DNA from: Diplosphaera chodatii
Lineage: Eukaryota; Chlorophyta; Trebouxiophyceae; Prasiolales; Stichococcaceae
Direction: 5' to 3'
Assembly: GCA_032358165.1 (NCBI GenBank)
Contig: JAALGY010000041.1
Location: 372,001-436,000 of the forward strand
DNA: 64,000 nt
Part shown: one piece after another, positions 23,849 through 37,067 of the stretch
How positions within the stretch are numbered: the first letter of the stretch is position 1
Layout: the number at the start of each line of letters is the position of its first letter
Made by a program: the position numbers and the translations under genes
The notes under the pieces: model-generated
The model's database searches: none
What the model saw: the letters and a program-made list of their open reading frames with translations, nothing else
Told to the model about the DNA's origin: nothing

Positions 23849-25817
23849 ATGTCCGTCTCAAAGACCAGCAAGCTGCTGCAGTACATCAACTACCGTGAGT
23901 CACACCGCTGGATGGCCTGCCATGCTGCTGACCGCGCTGCCCGCAACACTTGTTGAACCGCCGCGCTCAGGCGCACTGTCGTTGTCGTTGACGACTCCAG
24001 CTCGTGCTAGGCGCGGCTATCCTGACGGCTACATGACATGCTGCGCATGCAGGTATGCGTGTGACAATCACGGATGGGAGGCAGATGGTGGGCAGGTGAA
24101 CCGCATCACCAGCTGGCGCAGTCGGGCTCCAGTTTAGGAGGGCAGCACTGATGGCATGCAGCTGTGCTGCTTCAAGATGGACATCTCATTTGTAGGGGAA
24201 GGACATTACATGAGCACTTTTCGTACGGAAATGCAGGTTCATGGCATTCGACCGGCACATGAACCTGGTGCTGGGTGACGCCGAGGAGTATAGGAAGCTG
24301 CCGCCCAAGAAGGGCAAGTCCGAGGACGAGGTGACTTCACATACCAACGTGTTTCCCGTTGTCTGCGTACTCGTGTGTCATGGACCGTGGCCGATGTCAG
24401 CACAAATCTGCCATAGTGGTGTCAAACCCTGCAAGTACAAGAAGCAGTTGAATCTGCGCACCCAACAGCGGGAGGAGCGGCGGGTGTTGGGACTGGTGCT
24501 GCTGCGCGGCGACGAGGTCATTGCGCTTACCATTGAGGGCCCGCCGCCCGCAGACGCGCTCACGGCCAAGGCGCAGAATGCGCCGGTGAGCCCTGGCACC
24601 GCTGTACCGCATACAGTGCAAGCTGGCCTTGCAGGACTGTAGGGTTGGAGCGCGCTGTTCAGCTTGCGAGTGAGGACCATGCATGGTCTTCGAACAACTC
24701 TGACAGCTGGCACAATACCTGTGCAGGGCGGACCAGGCATGGGCCGTGCCGCAGGTCGCGGCATGCCGGCAGCTGCGCCCGGCATGGCACCAGTGGTCTG
24801 TTCCTCCGATTTGTCGCCTCCGCCACCACGTCTTTCTGTCATGATGTGTCGTGCTGCGTGCACCAACATCCTCAGCCAGCATGTCACCAGATCATTCCCT
24901 TCACCTTCACACGCGCCTTACTGCTGCAGGGCCTGGCGGGCCCCGTCGCAGGCATCGGTGGTCCCTCTCCCGGCATGATGCTCCCCCGGCCGCAGGTGGC
25001 TCCTGTTGTCTGTTGTGCTCCTGAGACATGGAGGCTGACGCAGAGTTGACAGCTCTTGGCTGCTGCTTCGCAATAGCTGGGGTGCTATTCTGCTATTCTA
25101 CAACATGGAGACACAATCGGTGCCAATCCGTGGTGATGTTCAGCCCTCCCACCCAATGCTGATGTCCACCTTTCGTGCCACCAGGTCCAAGGCGCGCCAG
25201 TCATGCGGCCGCCGCCGGGCTCAGCGCCTGCTGCCGGTGCACCAGCTCCCGGCGGCTTCCGCCCGCCCCCAATGGGTGAGCACGCTGCTAGCAGGCTGTC
25301 GGTAGATTGACTTAACATGTTTGTGTCATGTGAGCGTACTTCAGCATCCTGCCAAACGAAGTAGTGCCAGTGGTCCGGACAATGACCCAGGCTTCTGCTC
25401 GAGACATTGGGACCGCGGCTGGCCACTTCGCTATCAGCTGGATGTGCACTTTCGGATAACATAGCTGATGGTTTCACAACTGTGCACTTGCAGGCGGAGC
25501 ACCGGGCTTCCCGCCGAGGCCTGGCATGCCGCCGCCCGGCTTCCCTCGCCCCGGCATGCCGCCCCCTGGGGTGAGTGGGCAACCTCCCAGTCATGGCTGC
25601 TTTACATACTTTGGAAAGTGTTCAGCTGATCTGCATGCGACATCTCACAGCCACCCCATTGATGGCCTGAGGTTCTAGGCATAATTTGTGCCTGAGGCAT
25701 CAATGAGCTGATCGGCAAGATGGCATGCTGCAGATGCGGCCGCCAGGCTTCTTCCCGCCGCCGGGCGGCTTCCACCCCGGCTTCCCGCCGCCCGGGCAGC
25801 CGCGGCCGCAGCAGTAG
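23849..25817 (+). CDS. SNRPB: Spliceosomal core protein SmB/B'
   Basis: One of the seven Sm ring proteins on U1, U2, U4 and U5 snRNAs. The start (MSVSKTSKLLQYINY) has a good context (GCCGCCATGTC). Exons then give RMRVTITDGRQMVGR (Sm motif 1), MAFDRHMNLVLGDAEEYRKL (about 24239-24330), LRTQQREERRVLGLVLLRGD with EVIALTIEGPPP (Sm motif 2, about 24450-24585), and a run of Gly/Pro/Met-rich exons (PGMGRAAGRGMPAAAPG and later RPGMPPPGFPRPGMPPPG) to the stop after PGQPRPQQ at 25817. The proline-rich GMRPP-type tail is typical of SmB and absent from SmN-terminal-only Sm proteins. Roughly 230 residues in about nine exons. Confidence 0.95.
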
Positions 25818-26874
25818 CACCTGCGCAGCTCTTACACGTTAGCACAGCGTTGGCTGCGCTTTGAAAACATGCTGTGCGGTGTCAGTACTCACATGTGGGC
25901 CTGGGCATTGGCGAGCAGCTGCAGTAGCGCCTGCCATGTCTGCAAGCCGCAGCGCCTGCATTGCAGACCAGACGAAGCAGAGTGGTCGTCACGCGAAGTT
26001 CTGCTGCCAACAGCTGCAGTGCATGCACAGCTGACAGCAGGGTGGCCACTGTGAAAGGCGTGCCGACCTCAGCATTTTTTATGATCGGATGAGTCTGCTG
26101 CTGTTGCACTTGGTGGATCGATACTACGTATCTGGTGGGATGTTGTGCAGTTCTGACACGATGAAAAGAGAATGCAATGAACTCGTAAGTGTCGTATTCA
26201 TTGCGCCATACATCGTGGAACGTAAATCTGACCGGTCTTCCATGGTGCATCCCATCCTTTCCGCCAGCATTTCCGCCGTAAAGCGTGGAATGGGCAGACA
26301 TTTCTTCCGAGTGCCAGTCACCAGCCTACAACCCTCTCATTCCATAGGAGAAGTACTTCCCAAAACGCTGGACTTTGCACAAGGCTGCAACAGACGTCAA
26401 ATAGCTCAGTGAACATCTCTGTGCATAGCAGGATGAAGTGACACAGCTCAGGTGCGTGAGCGATACAGATAGCGGTCGGTGAAATAGACACGGTTTCGAA
26501 CAGAACGTGACAACAGCTGCAAATCTAGCGTATAGCGGCGCCTTGATTTCATCAAATCAAGAGCCTTCGCTTTGCTCAGAGGGCTGCAGACAGCTGACAC
26601 CAGTTCTGGGCGCAGGACAATTTGGAGGTGGGCAGTTTTCATACGGCAGCACCATCGTCTCAATCTTCACCCATATGTTGCTGGCAGTGCTGAGTAGGTG
26701 CATGTGTCGCAGTCACAGGAAAGGCATGCATCCACTGTGAGTTGCTAATGCATGTACTGGCGGTTGCAGGCGTCTGCAGTGTGCACCGCTGCAAAGCAAC
26801 AGCAACAGCTTGCGAGCAGCTCTGTGGGCATACTGAGAGCTTCACAGGTCAACTGCCTGCACAGACCGGGCCAG
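25818..26874. other. Spacer between SmB and HMGB
   Basis: 1057 bp, less GC-rich than the genes beside it. A 139-codon open frame at 25882-26301 on the minus strand has no family features. I treat the stretch as 3' UTR of SmB plus promoter of HMGB. Confidence 0.4.
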
Positions 26875-27805
26875 ATGCCACCGCGGGCCAAGAAGGATCC
26901 AGATGCGCCAAAGAATGTGAGTTGCTCTTGGTAAATTCATCAGTTCCACAGCGCTCACCACGCAATGTCGATGCAGAGCATGCTGCATGCATTTGAACTG
27001 GGAAAGCCACCTGCCCTCCTTTGCAGATTTGATACTGCCTACTCAACATGTACTCGTTGCTGTTTGTCACAGCTCTTTTCAAGCCTTCTCGCTCACTGTG
27101 CAGGCGCGCAGCGCATACATCTACTTTGTGCAGGACAAGTCTAAGGAAGTCAAGGTGAGTGGTCCTGGGTCAGCCAGTGGCATCCTACTCACCATGCGAG
27201 CTCCATCTTGCACGTACAAATTCAGCACTGTATGTCACGCTCACGGCAGCCAAGAACCATTTCAGGCAGATCGGATAGCCTCCGCTTCTGCCTGCCAGTG
27301 CATGTGCCTGCTGCACTGCAGGCGGCCAACCCGGACATGAAGCAGCCGGACATCATGAGGGAGGTGGGCGCAGCCTGGAGAGAGCTCTCGGACGCAGAGA
27401 AGGCGCCCTACACCAAGCTGGCAGCCGCAGACAAGGTGATCTGCTCTACTAACCAAATGGACTTCACCGAGTCGGCTGAGTTGCGAAGATGGCCAGCACC
27501 CGGGTGCCTGTAACCATCCAGAGATTGCGCATCACATTGCAGTGCGTGTGTGATCGCCTGCGGCAAGCAATGTTGATGGGCCGCAGGAGCGTGCCAACCA
27601 GGAGAAGGCGGCGTATGCAGGCGGCAGGCCGGCACCCAAGAAACCTGGAAAGGCGGCGGCAGAGCAGCCCGCCAAGCTGGTGCAGCAGAAAGCAGAGGAG
27701 GACAGCGAGGAAGGAGAGGAAGTCGAGGATGACGACCTGGTGCACGGGGATGGAGACCAGGTGGGCGCGGGTGGAGACGAGGAGGGCGAGGATGAGAGCC
27801 CGTGA
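26875..27805 (+). CDS. HMGB-type chromatin protein with a single HMG box and acidic tail
   Basis: Non-sequence-specific DNA-bending nuclear protein. Four exons, all phase 0: 26875-26916, 27104-27154, 27322-27435 and 27587-27805, giving 141 residues. A short basic leader MPPRAKKDPDAPKN leads straight into one HMG box: ARSAYIYFVQDKSKEVK, then ANPDMKQPDIMREVGAAW, RELSDAEKAPYTKLAAADK and ERANQEKAAYAG. A Lys/Ala/Pro linker and an acidic tail (EEDSEEGEEVEDDD) follow, ending in DEEGEDESP. The introns after PKN and after ADK fall at the same positions and phase as in the SSRP1 HMG box at 14582-15405; the intron after EVK has no SSRP1 counterpart. Confidence 0.93.
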
Positions 27806-28738
27806 GGCAGCAGCAGCAGGACGGTGGCACCGGCAGACGTCAGCAGAGGAGAAGGTAGCAGTGTTTTTGGAGTAGGCATCTCAGGCAGCGGGAGGACGCA
27901 ATCGGCGAATAGGGTCTAGACGTCACTGCTGTGCACAAGGTTAGACAGAGTCTGCCAGCGGCAAGCATGGACAGTAGTAATGCAATACTTTCCAGCATCA
28001 TGATGTCTATGCATGGTCTGCAAGCAAGCTGACCGAGCCTGCTGGCGGCAACTGCGGACAGGACCCAGGCCATGAGGCAAGAGTCAAGTGTTTGGTGCAT
28101 ATGTGCATGAGGCAACAAGACATACAGTAACAGTGGGCACGCAGACAAGAAGAGAAAGGCCAAATTGTCCTGCGGCTTGGCTCTCGACGAGCCCAGACCT
28201 GCTTGGCTCTGCAAAAAGAACTCGCCAACCTGAAGTCTTCAGCACCTGCGCTGGGATGTGAATCACCTCTGTGCTGCATGCTGCCTAGCATGCCCAAGCA
28301 CGTGCACTGCGTGGACGTCCACCACTCCACCTGGATAAAATCCCAGGGTACATTCTGGGCAATGCATGAGGCCATCTGCAGTGGTGCGAGAGCAGTCGGC
28401 TTTGGTTGCACCACTTGGGCTGCACAAACGAACGGCACCTCTCAGTCAGTGTCGCTTACCTGCATTCATCAGCTGGACGCCACATCAAGGTACATACTTT
28501 AGGTGCTGATGTGTGTACATATTGTATATGTGGCCGCCACACAGATAGCATATCATAGGTCAAGAGGAGGAATACGGTGCTGTGCACCGCAGCTGCTCAT
28601 CGTCAGCAACTCGCCCTTTACAATACCTGTATATGCGCAGCCACACTGCATGTCGCAATCTGGACAGACGTGTCGGTGCTGATGCCCATGCAGGAAGGGA
28701 CCATCGTTGGGACGCCACGCCCCCAGCACATGCACACC
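27806..28738. other. Spacer between HMGB and the secreted-protein gene
   Basis: About 930 bp. Open frames at 28007-28438 (minus) and 28203-28502 (plus) overlap each other and neither looks like protein. I see nothing else to support. Confidence 0.4.
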
Positions 28739-29473
28739 ATGGCGGCCCCAGCAAGTCGTGCCGTGCTGTTGCTGCTGATGCTGGCAGCAGCTCCAGTCTG
28801 GATCCGTGCGCTCGATCACACCTTCATCGCCAATGAGGCCAGCAGAGTGGTATGTGTTTGCTCCTGCTGCTCTGTGTGTTGCTCACCTGTGTGCTGATTT
28901 CATCGGGGCGCTCACCCTGAAGTGGTGGCGATGTGCAGCTTCCACATATGCACCATGCCTGATCAGCTTCGCAGCTCTAGTGTGTGTCTGGTCGTGCATA
29001 CCTGGCTGCTCATCAGTGACCAGCGAGCTCTGATGTGCGCAGATTGTTGCAAGCAGAGTATGACACTGGACAGAGCAAGTTCACCAACAAAGTCATACAG
29101 CCGCATACACACGGCAAGTCCTGTTGGCCTGACTTGCTTTGGTATATTAGCTGTCATGCATGTGCTGCTGCGTGACAGTTGTGGTTGAGCACTCTTTGTG
29201 TTCTCTGTATACACTGCTGGCATGTTTTAGGGCAGACACTTGACACGCTTCCTGGTTGCGTGCACAGATGTTGACAAGTATGAGTTCCAAATCCAAGTAA
29301 GAGTGCAGCTGCGGCCAGACGGCAGCACTGGTGACTTCGCTACAGTGGTCCTGGATAGCGATCAGAGCATTGTCTGCTTTGATGGGCCCGGTAGCACAGT
29401 ATGCTCCCCTTCTAGAAAGGGCCAGATCACCGCGCTGGAGACTGATGTGACCCAGACAGTGCTACCCCATTGA
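28739..29473 (+). CDS. Uncharacterised secretory-pathway protein, exon structure tentative
   Basis: Starts at 28739 in a strong context (CACCATGGCG) with a clear signal peptide: MAAPASRAVLLLLMLAAAPV, then WIRALDHTFIANEASRV. Two downstream pieces look coding: about 29043-29092 (LLQAEYDTGQSKFTNK) and 29231-29473 (GRHLTRFLVACTDVDKYEFQ, QVRVQLRPDGSTGDFATVVL, DSDQSIVCFDGPG). The last piece is open to a TGA at 29471-29473. The 29231 acceptor joins the second and third pieces in phase 0 if exon 2 ends at FTNK; the first junction is unresolved. A GT at 29459 after DVTQT could splice to pieces near 29639 (VERLSHAQ) and 29786 (DAVASSSRYIGCT), so the gene may continue toward 29900. The beta-rich middle with SIVCFDG faintly recalls a GOLD domain of p24 cargo receptors. 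That is a guess. Confidence 0.4.
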
Positions 29474-30056
29474 GGCGCTACAGACCGATTGAGCCATTTG
29501 CAACCTGTCTTGCCTGAGGATGTTTGGCAGTTTGACAGGGCAGTCAGCTGCCCATAATGCGCTTGTCACTGCGCACCAAATGCAAGTTTGAACACTTTGA
29601 TGGGCTGACCGCACATAGCACAACTGCTGCCGGCAGGTCGAAAGGCTATCCCATGCACAAAGTTTGCATCCCCAGGCTGCACTGCGGTTGATGCCAACAG
29701 CTGTGCGCAATCCTGGCGCCCGCTGTAGGCCTTCTCTACCGTGCAGCTGCGTCCAGCTGCCTGTTACTCGCATGGCTGTTTCAGGATGCTGTGGCATCCT
29801 CCAGCCGCTACATTGGATGCACAGCTGGTGTACGTCTAGCTGCTTCGTTTACACACTCGAGCTGCTGTCATGCTGCCCGTCACGTTTGCCGGCAGGTCGC
29901 CCTGCTACGTCCATCCGCTGCCTCGGCCGCTGCGGCGTCGGGGACATCCCGCGCACTACCTGTGAAGCTGATCCGCAGGGAGCATGCGCCGCCGCCGCCG
30001 AGCAGCTGCATGCCTGCATCTGCGGCGGCGGTACTTGGGGCTCAGGGTTTGGCGAC
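29474..30056. other. Convergent 3' region before adenylate kinase
   Basis: About 580 bp between two genes facing each other. It may hold extra 3' exons of the plus-strand gene (pieces near 29639, 29786 and 29895 are protein-like) as well as both 3' UTRs. Confidence 0.35.
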
Positions 30057-32289
<2,233 letters not shown>

Positions 32290-33112
32290 GATGCCTGACT
32301 GACAAACTGATCGAAGTGAACGGTTGCTATCAGGTTGGGGTTGCGCTACGTCGCGCCAGCGAAGAAGGCTTGTTTACAGTTCGTTGTGATGCACACTTAG
32401 TCAGTTTGCTGAGTGCACAAAAGTCAGGGAGGCCGAGATGACGATGGAAGCAGCCGCCACTCCAATAACATGACCTCCTATCCATGTAGGCTGCTGTCGG
32501 TCGACTGCAGTAGGATTCGCCAGCATGGCCCCCTTATAGCGCCCCTCATATAGTGATTGTAAAACTTTGGCAAGCATGGTCTGGTGCCAAGTTGTTCAAC
32601 AACAGTATACAGTTGGCTTGCGCATGGTGTCATCACGAAATGCTGCGGCTCAAATGGTTGATCAACTGTCACAAGACTGCAAGATCTTCTGCAGCACCGA
32701 TTGCCACATGGTCATCTCAAACAACTAGTTCACAACGATGATCAATGACCAACTATGTAACTGATCACGTAAAGCCTTGTTCCATTGTGAATGTCTACAG
32801 TACGAAGGCACAAAGGGCGTGCTCAGCTGGGAGCAGCTGTGCTACTGCTTGCTGCTGCGCTGGAATGAAGAAACCATCCTGTCCTCCACGACGCAGCTAG
32901 GAACGCTGACTGCTGAAGCTGCGGTTCATGATGAAAGCCAAGTCCATTTTTGCACGCCATCTGGCTGTGCTAGCTGCTGCTGCGCTACCACGCAGACGCT
33001 CATGTCTGTGCAGTACTGCAGCTGACACGCTCCTGCAGGTGCTGATGCACTCAAGGCATGTGCGGTGGGCTGATGACCAGCGCTTGCTAGGTAGCTCTCA
33101 CTGGCACTTGTG
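32290..33112. other. Spacer between adenylate kinase and the GT47 gene
   Basis: About 820 bp; 32300-32780 is noticeably AT-richer than the surrounding genes. Should hold the adenylate kinase promoter and the GT47 3' UTR. No coding sequence supported. Confidence 0.45.
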
Positions 33113-36100
33113 TCATTCGTCTGCATCATATGCTGCGCCGTTTGCCGCGCTGTCCGCCGCACTGTGCGCAGCGCTGGCTGCAGCTGTGCCGCCGCGCAAG
33201 TGCTGCGCGCCGCCGGCTGCCCTTGCTGCCGATGGTACTGAACACTGCCCGGCTGACAAAGTGCCATGGGCGCACGCGTGCCGCATCAGCGCTTTCAGGG
33301 AGGAGGTAAAGGCGTCATCACGCGGATGCACCGCCGCCATCTCGTCGAAGCGCACCAGAGTGTGCATCGGGTTGACCGCATACAGGAAGATGTGCTTGAT
33401 CTACAGCGGGAGACACACGTTCAGGTACGCCAGAGAGATCACCAAGCTGCCTTATGCCCCGTGCACCAGGCTGCCATCACCTCGACTTTGTGCAGCATGC
33501 TGCAGTCTGTGCTGCTATCGACCATGCAACATTTGCAAGGCATTGGAATCAGTGGCGCCCTCACTTGGTGCAGACGCTTCATGAGCTTGAGGCGCGCTGT
33601 CTGATCGTAGTGCTGCTCCAGAATGTCTATAACGTTCGCAGACTCCAGCTCGGCGGGGTCCACCACCACGGTGAACCCCGAGTAGTCCACCATGTCAGCA
33701 AATGCCGAATGCTGTGCCAGGTACCTGCATGCACAAGCAAGCTACTGTTTGACAACAGCTGTTCTACTCCATCACAGAGAGCTGCGACTATACTCTGTGC
33801 ACCCACACCTGTGAAATAGGCAGAGGTGGCATGCTGCCCACGATGCAGCAACAGGGTGCGATCTGAAGAGGCGCACTTGTCAAACAGCACTGGCACTGTA
33901 TCCGCTGCCATGCAGTCCATGGTGACATGGCGCGAGGGTCCATCCCCATACGGCTGCAGGCAGAACCATGCCGACTGCGTCTTCTGCAGGTGCACACAGA
34001 AGGCAAACAGCTTGGACGGAATTTACACCCTGTCGACATTGCCATGCATGAGCGTGAGAAGGCTGCACCACATAGCTGCCTTTGTTGCGCCACCCACCAA
34101 ATCAGTACCTCTGCAAGCAGCACAGCATCGGGCACCTCTATGATGCGGGTCTGGTTCATGCGTCCAATCTCGCCCCTGGGCTTGTAGTGCAGGCACTTCG
34201 CTGGGCGCGCCTCGCACTGCTCGTGCAGCTGCTTGCGCAGGGGGAACCGCACCTACAAGCGTCAGCAGTCATGATTGGTTCTGCGATGTCAATGATATTC
34301 AGCACGAACACAGTGTTCATCTCAATGAAATCATGCAGCCACGACTTTTTCGATTGAGCAACTGCACCCGCAGTGACTCCATGGCGATGTACTGCTTGTT
34401 GGCCGCCGCCCGCGTCTGGTCGAACCTCCGGCTGAAGTAGGGCGAGCCCGCTGAGAGGTGCAGGTGACCCGGCCAGGGCACCTGCAGGTACAGGAATGGC
34501 ACTGCCATGATTGCTTGTCATCTTCACTGTTCCAAAACAAGATGCATGATCCGCCACGAGCGGCAGCCTGCAACACAACATGGGAGCACACTAGTCTGCA
34601 GGTTGCATGCAGCCGAACGCGCCCGCGCTCACCATTCAGTCAGCACATCAGTGTGCTGTACAGCATGGGGTGGCAGCTGCTACTACGAACATCCGAACAG
34701 CTCACCGGGATGGAGTGCAGTCGCTTGCGCTTGGCCGCCATACGCTCCAGGTCGCCGGTCCACACCTCGACCGTCAGCATATGCAGGTGCTCCGCCTCCT
34801 TGTGACACAGCAGCGAGCAGGCCTCCACCTGAACAGCGAGGACAGCCCTAGCTTCGACATGTATAGCCATGGCACCCCTTATGCCTGCGAGTCTTGGTGT
34901 CAGTGTCGGACTTTCATAGTCATGTGTTCAGCACCTGGGGTGCTGTGTGGCTTGAGCGCTGCACGGTTGGGACAGGGCAGCACAGGGTGTAGATGCACTC
35001 AAGGCGCTTGCCTTGGTGTACATCTTGTCATCAACCCCGCAGCCGCCAAGCAGCTCCGCCTCGCGCCGCCCGATCGCCATGAAGTGCGGCTTTGTGCGGA
35101 AGTATGGGAATGTGCTGTCAATATCGGCCCAAAATTGCGCCACCTGCAGAACAAAGCAGACACCGCCGGTGCCAGAGTGACAGCTTGACAATCAGGATGC
35201 AGGCCTCAGGCTGGGCGGGGCGTCCCGTGAGCCGAGATTGCATGTGGCAAACCAGCTGTTATAGGCATACTGGACATGAATGACACTCACCCGCTTCTGG
35301 TATGCACGGGCGTGGGCATCGCCCTCGGCTGCCTGGCTGAGGCGGCACTCCAGCGCCGCATAGAACGGCAGGTAGACGAGGTCTGCCTCCTCTTGGCTAT
35401 GAACCCGCAGCGGAGACTGCAGCGCAAGCAGCAACCACACTGTTGCCAGCGACTCCGCCAGCACTGTCTCGTCCACACACGTGCTGCAATCACAGGCCTC
35501 ACAAACACGGCACAATGGGCTGGCACCTCAGCGACTCTGCCAACACTGTGTTGTCCATAAAATGCTGAGTCACGGGCCTCGAACACACGGCACCGCAGGC
35601 TGGCACCTTCCTTAGGTAGGAACCTAATCAGGTCAGGTCACCTGCAGGAGCTGCTGATGGAAAATCACGTCCACGCCGTACATGTAGGAGTTCCGCAGCT
35701 CCATGTCTGCAGTGCCGAGAGATGGCCGTTAACATGTCTGTGCCGACGTCAACTCTGCAGGTCGCATGCAGCACGGCGGTCGCGGCTTGTCGGTGGGGAA
35801 GTGCTGGGTGCTCACCGTCGACCATGTCCTCCAGAGGGCCCAGTGGGTTGGAGACCAGGCTCTGCGGATCAGTGCCAAATTGATGGAAGAACCTGCAAGC
35901 GGCAAGGTATACTGCAATAATGTCTCTGGAGCTGCGAATGTGTAGAGCAGGACCCATAGGGGCAGCATCATAATGTGCCGATATGCAGGCAAGATTCATG
36001 CCGCTCACCGCTTCACATCATAGTCTGTCAGCACTCGGTAGTTGAACACATCCGGCAGCGGCGCCACATAGATCTTCGGATGGTGCCGCGTGATCTCGGC

Positions 36101-36241
36101 GTGCAGCCGCTGCTGCGCATGTGCTGGACCTGCAAACACCGCTAGCAGCGCTCCAAATGCCGCCGCCCCCAACTGCCACATTCTGCTGCTGCGATATGCA
36201 GTTCCACGGCTGCGCCGCTGCGCACGGCGCAGCAGCACCAT
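33113..36241 (-). CDS. GT47/exostosin-like glycosyltransferase, type II membrane protein
   Basis: Family members transfer sugars to polysaccharide or glycoprotein acceptors in the Golgi. Start at 36241 gives a basic cytosolic tail (MVLLRRAQRRSRGTAYRSSR) followed by a hydrophobic anchor (WQLGAAAFGALLAVFAGPAH), the type II layout; a Met at 36181 would give a signal peptide instead. Then PKIYVAPLPDVFNYRVLTDY, FHQFGTDPQSL, YMYGVDVIFHQQLLQ (35700-35640), EEADLVYLPFYAALECRLSQ (35400-35330), QFWADIDSTFPYFRTKPHF (35140-35060), VPWPGHLHLSAGSPYFSRRF (34485-34420), CLHYKPRGEIGRM, and the nucleotide-sugar site region FCLQPYGDGPSRHVTMDCMA with DTVPVLFD (33970-33890). The C-terminal exons are about 33693-33580 (YSGFTVVVDPAEL) and 33400-33113. 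The exostosin core is complete. About ten exons; internal edges approximate. Confidence 0.88.
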
Positions 36242-37067
36242 GCTTGGAGGAGGGCGTCCAGCGTCAGGCTGTCTGCATCTGTATCTGCGCGCATCAGAGA
36301 GGTCATAACATTGGCGCCCTGCACTGCGCTTCCAGTGGTCCCGCTGCAGCGATAGAGCGTGCGTCATGCAACAGATCCAATCGCTCATGTTACAAGGCTC
36401 CAAAGACACCCAATATTCACACCAAAACATATCATATAAAGCACTGCACCAGCCCCTCACCAGACAGGGCAGGACACTTCGATGCCGTTGTCGGAGCAAC
36501 ACCAGGCTGCAGAGTCCGGTTCACACGCTACATCATCTTCAAAAGTACAGTAAGCTTGCTGTGAACAATGCACAAAACCAGCCGCAGCGGCTGCCTCTGC
36601 TGCGGTGTGGCGGATGGTACCTCCAGAAGTCGCTGCCGGTGCGCAACGTGCAGCGGCAGCGACGCGAGCCTAAAGCAGTCGAACGGATCTGCTTGATGGT
36701 TGATGATTGCTGCATGTGCAAGCGGATGTAGGAGCATATAACAAGCCACAGAGCAGAACTGCGGTGAGTGTGCTGTCTGACTGCCAGCTGGCCGAGCATC
36801 ATCCGTTGCAACTGCTGGCATGTTGGTTGGCAGCATCGCAAACGCTGTCCTCTACACGTTGACCTCAGCATCTGGCACGTCACCGTTCACACATGCATCG
36901 AGAACGCATCAAAGTGGTATGCACTTGCTGCTGTCATCTGTAACCATCGTTGTGACCAGCAGATGTGCCATATTACGGGCCAACTTCATTGCCTCCTTGG
37001 CGGGTCTAGGAAGCCAGTTCGACCATCGGTCCCGCCTCTGCGATAAACCACATACCCAGCTCCTAAA
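36242..37067. other. Spacer between GT47 start and p47 stop
   Basis: 826 bp between two minus-strand genes: promoter side of the GT47 gene and 3' UTR of p47. No convincing reading frame or repeat seen. Confidence 0.45.

Noticed and set aside
25882..26301. 139-codon open frame on the minus strand in the SmB-HMGB spacer
   Set aside because: No recognisable motif, overlaps an equally open frame on the other strand, and lies where UTRs are expected.
28007..28502. Overlapping open frames on both strands in the HMGB spacer
   Set aside because: Cys/His-rich, motif-free sequence with no splice partners.
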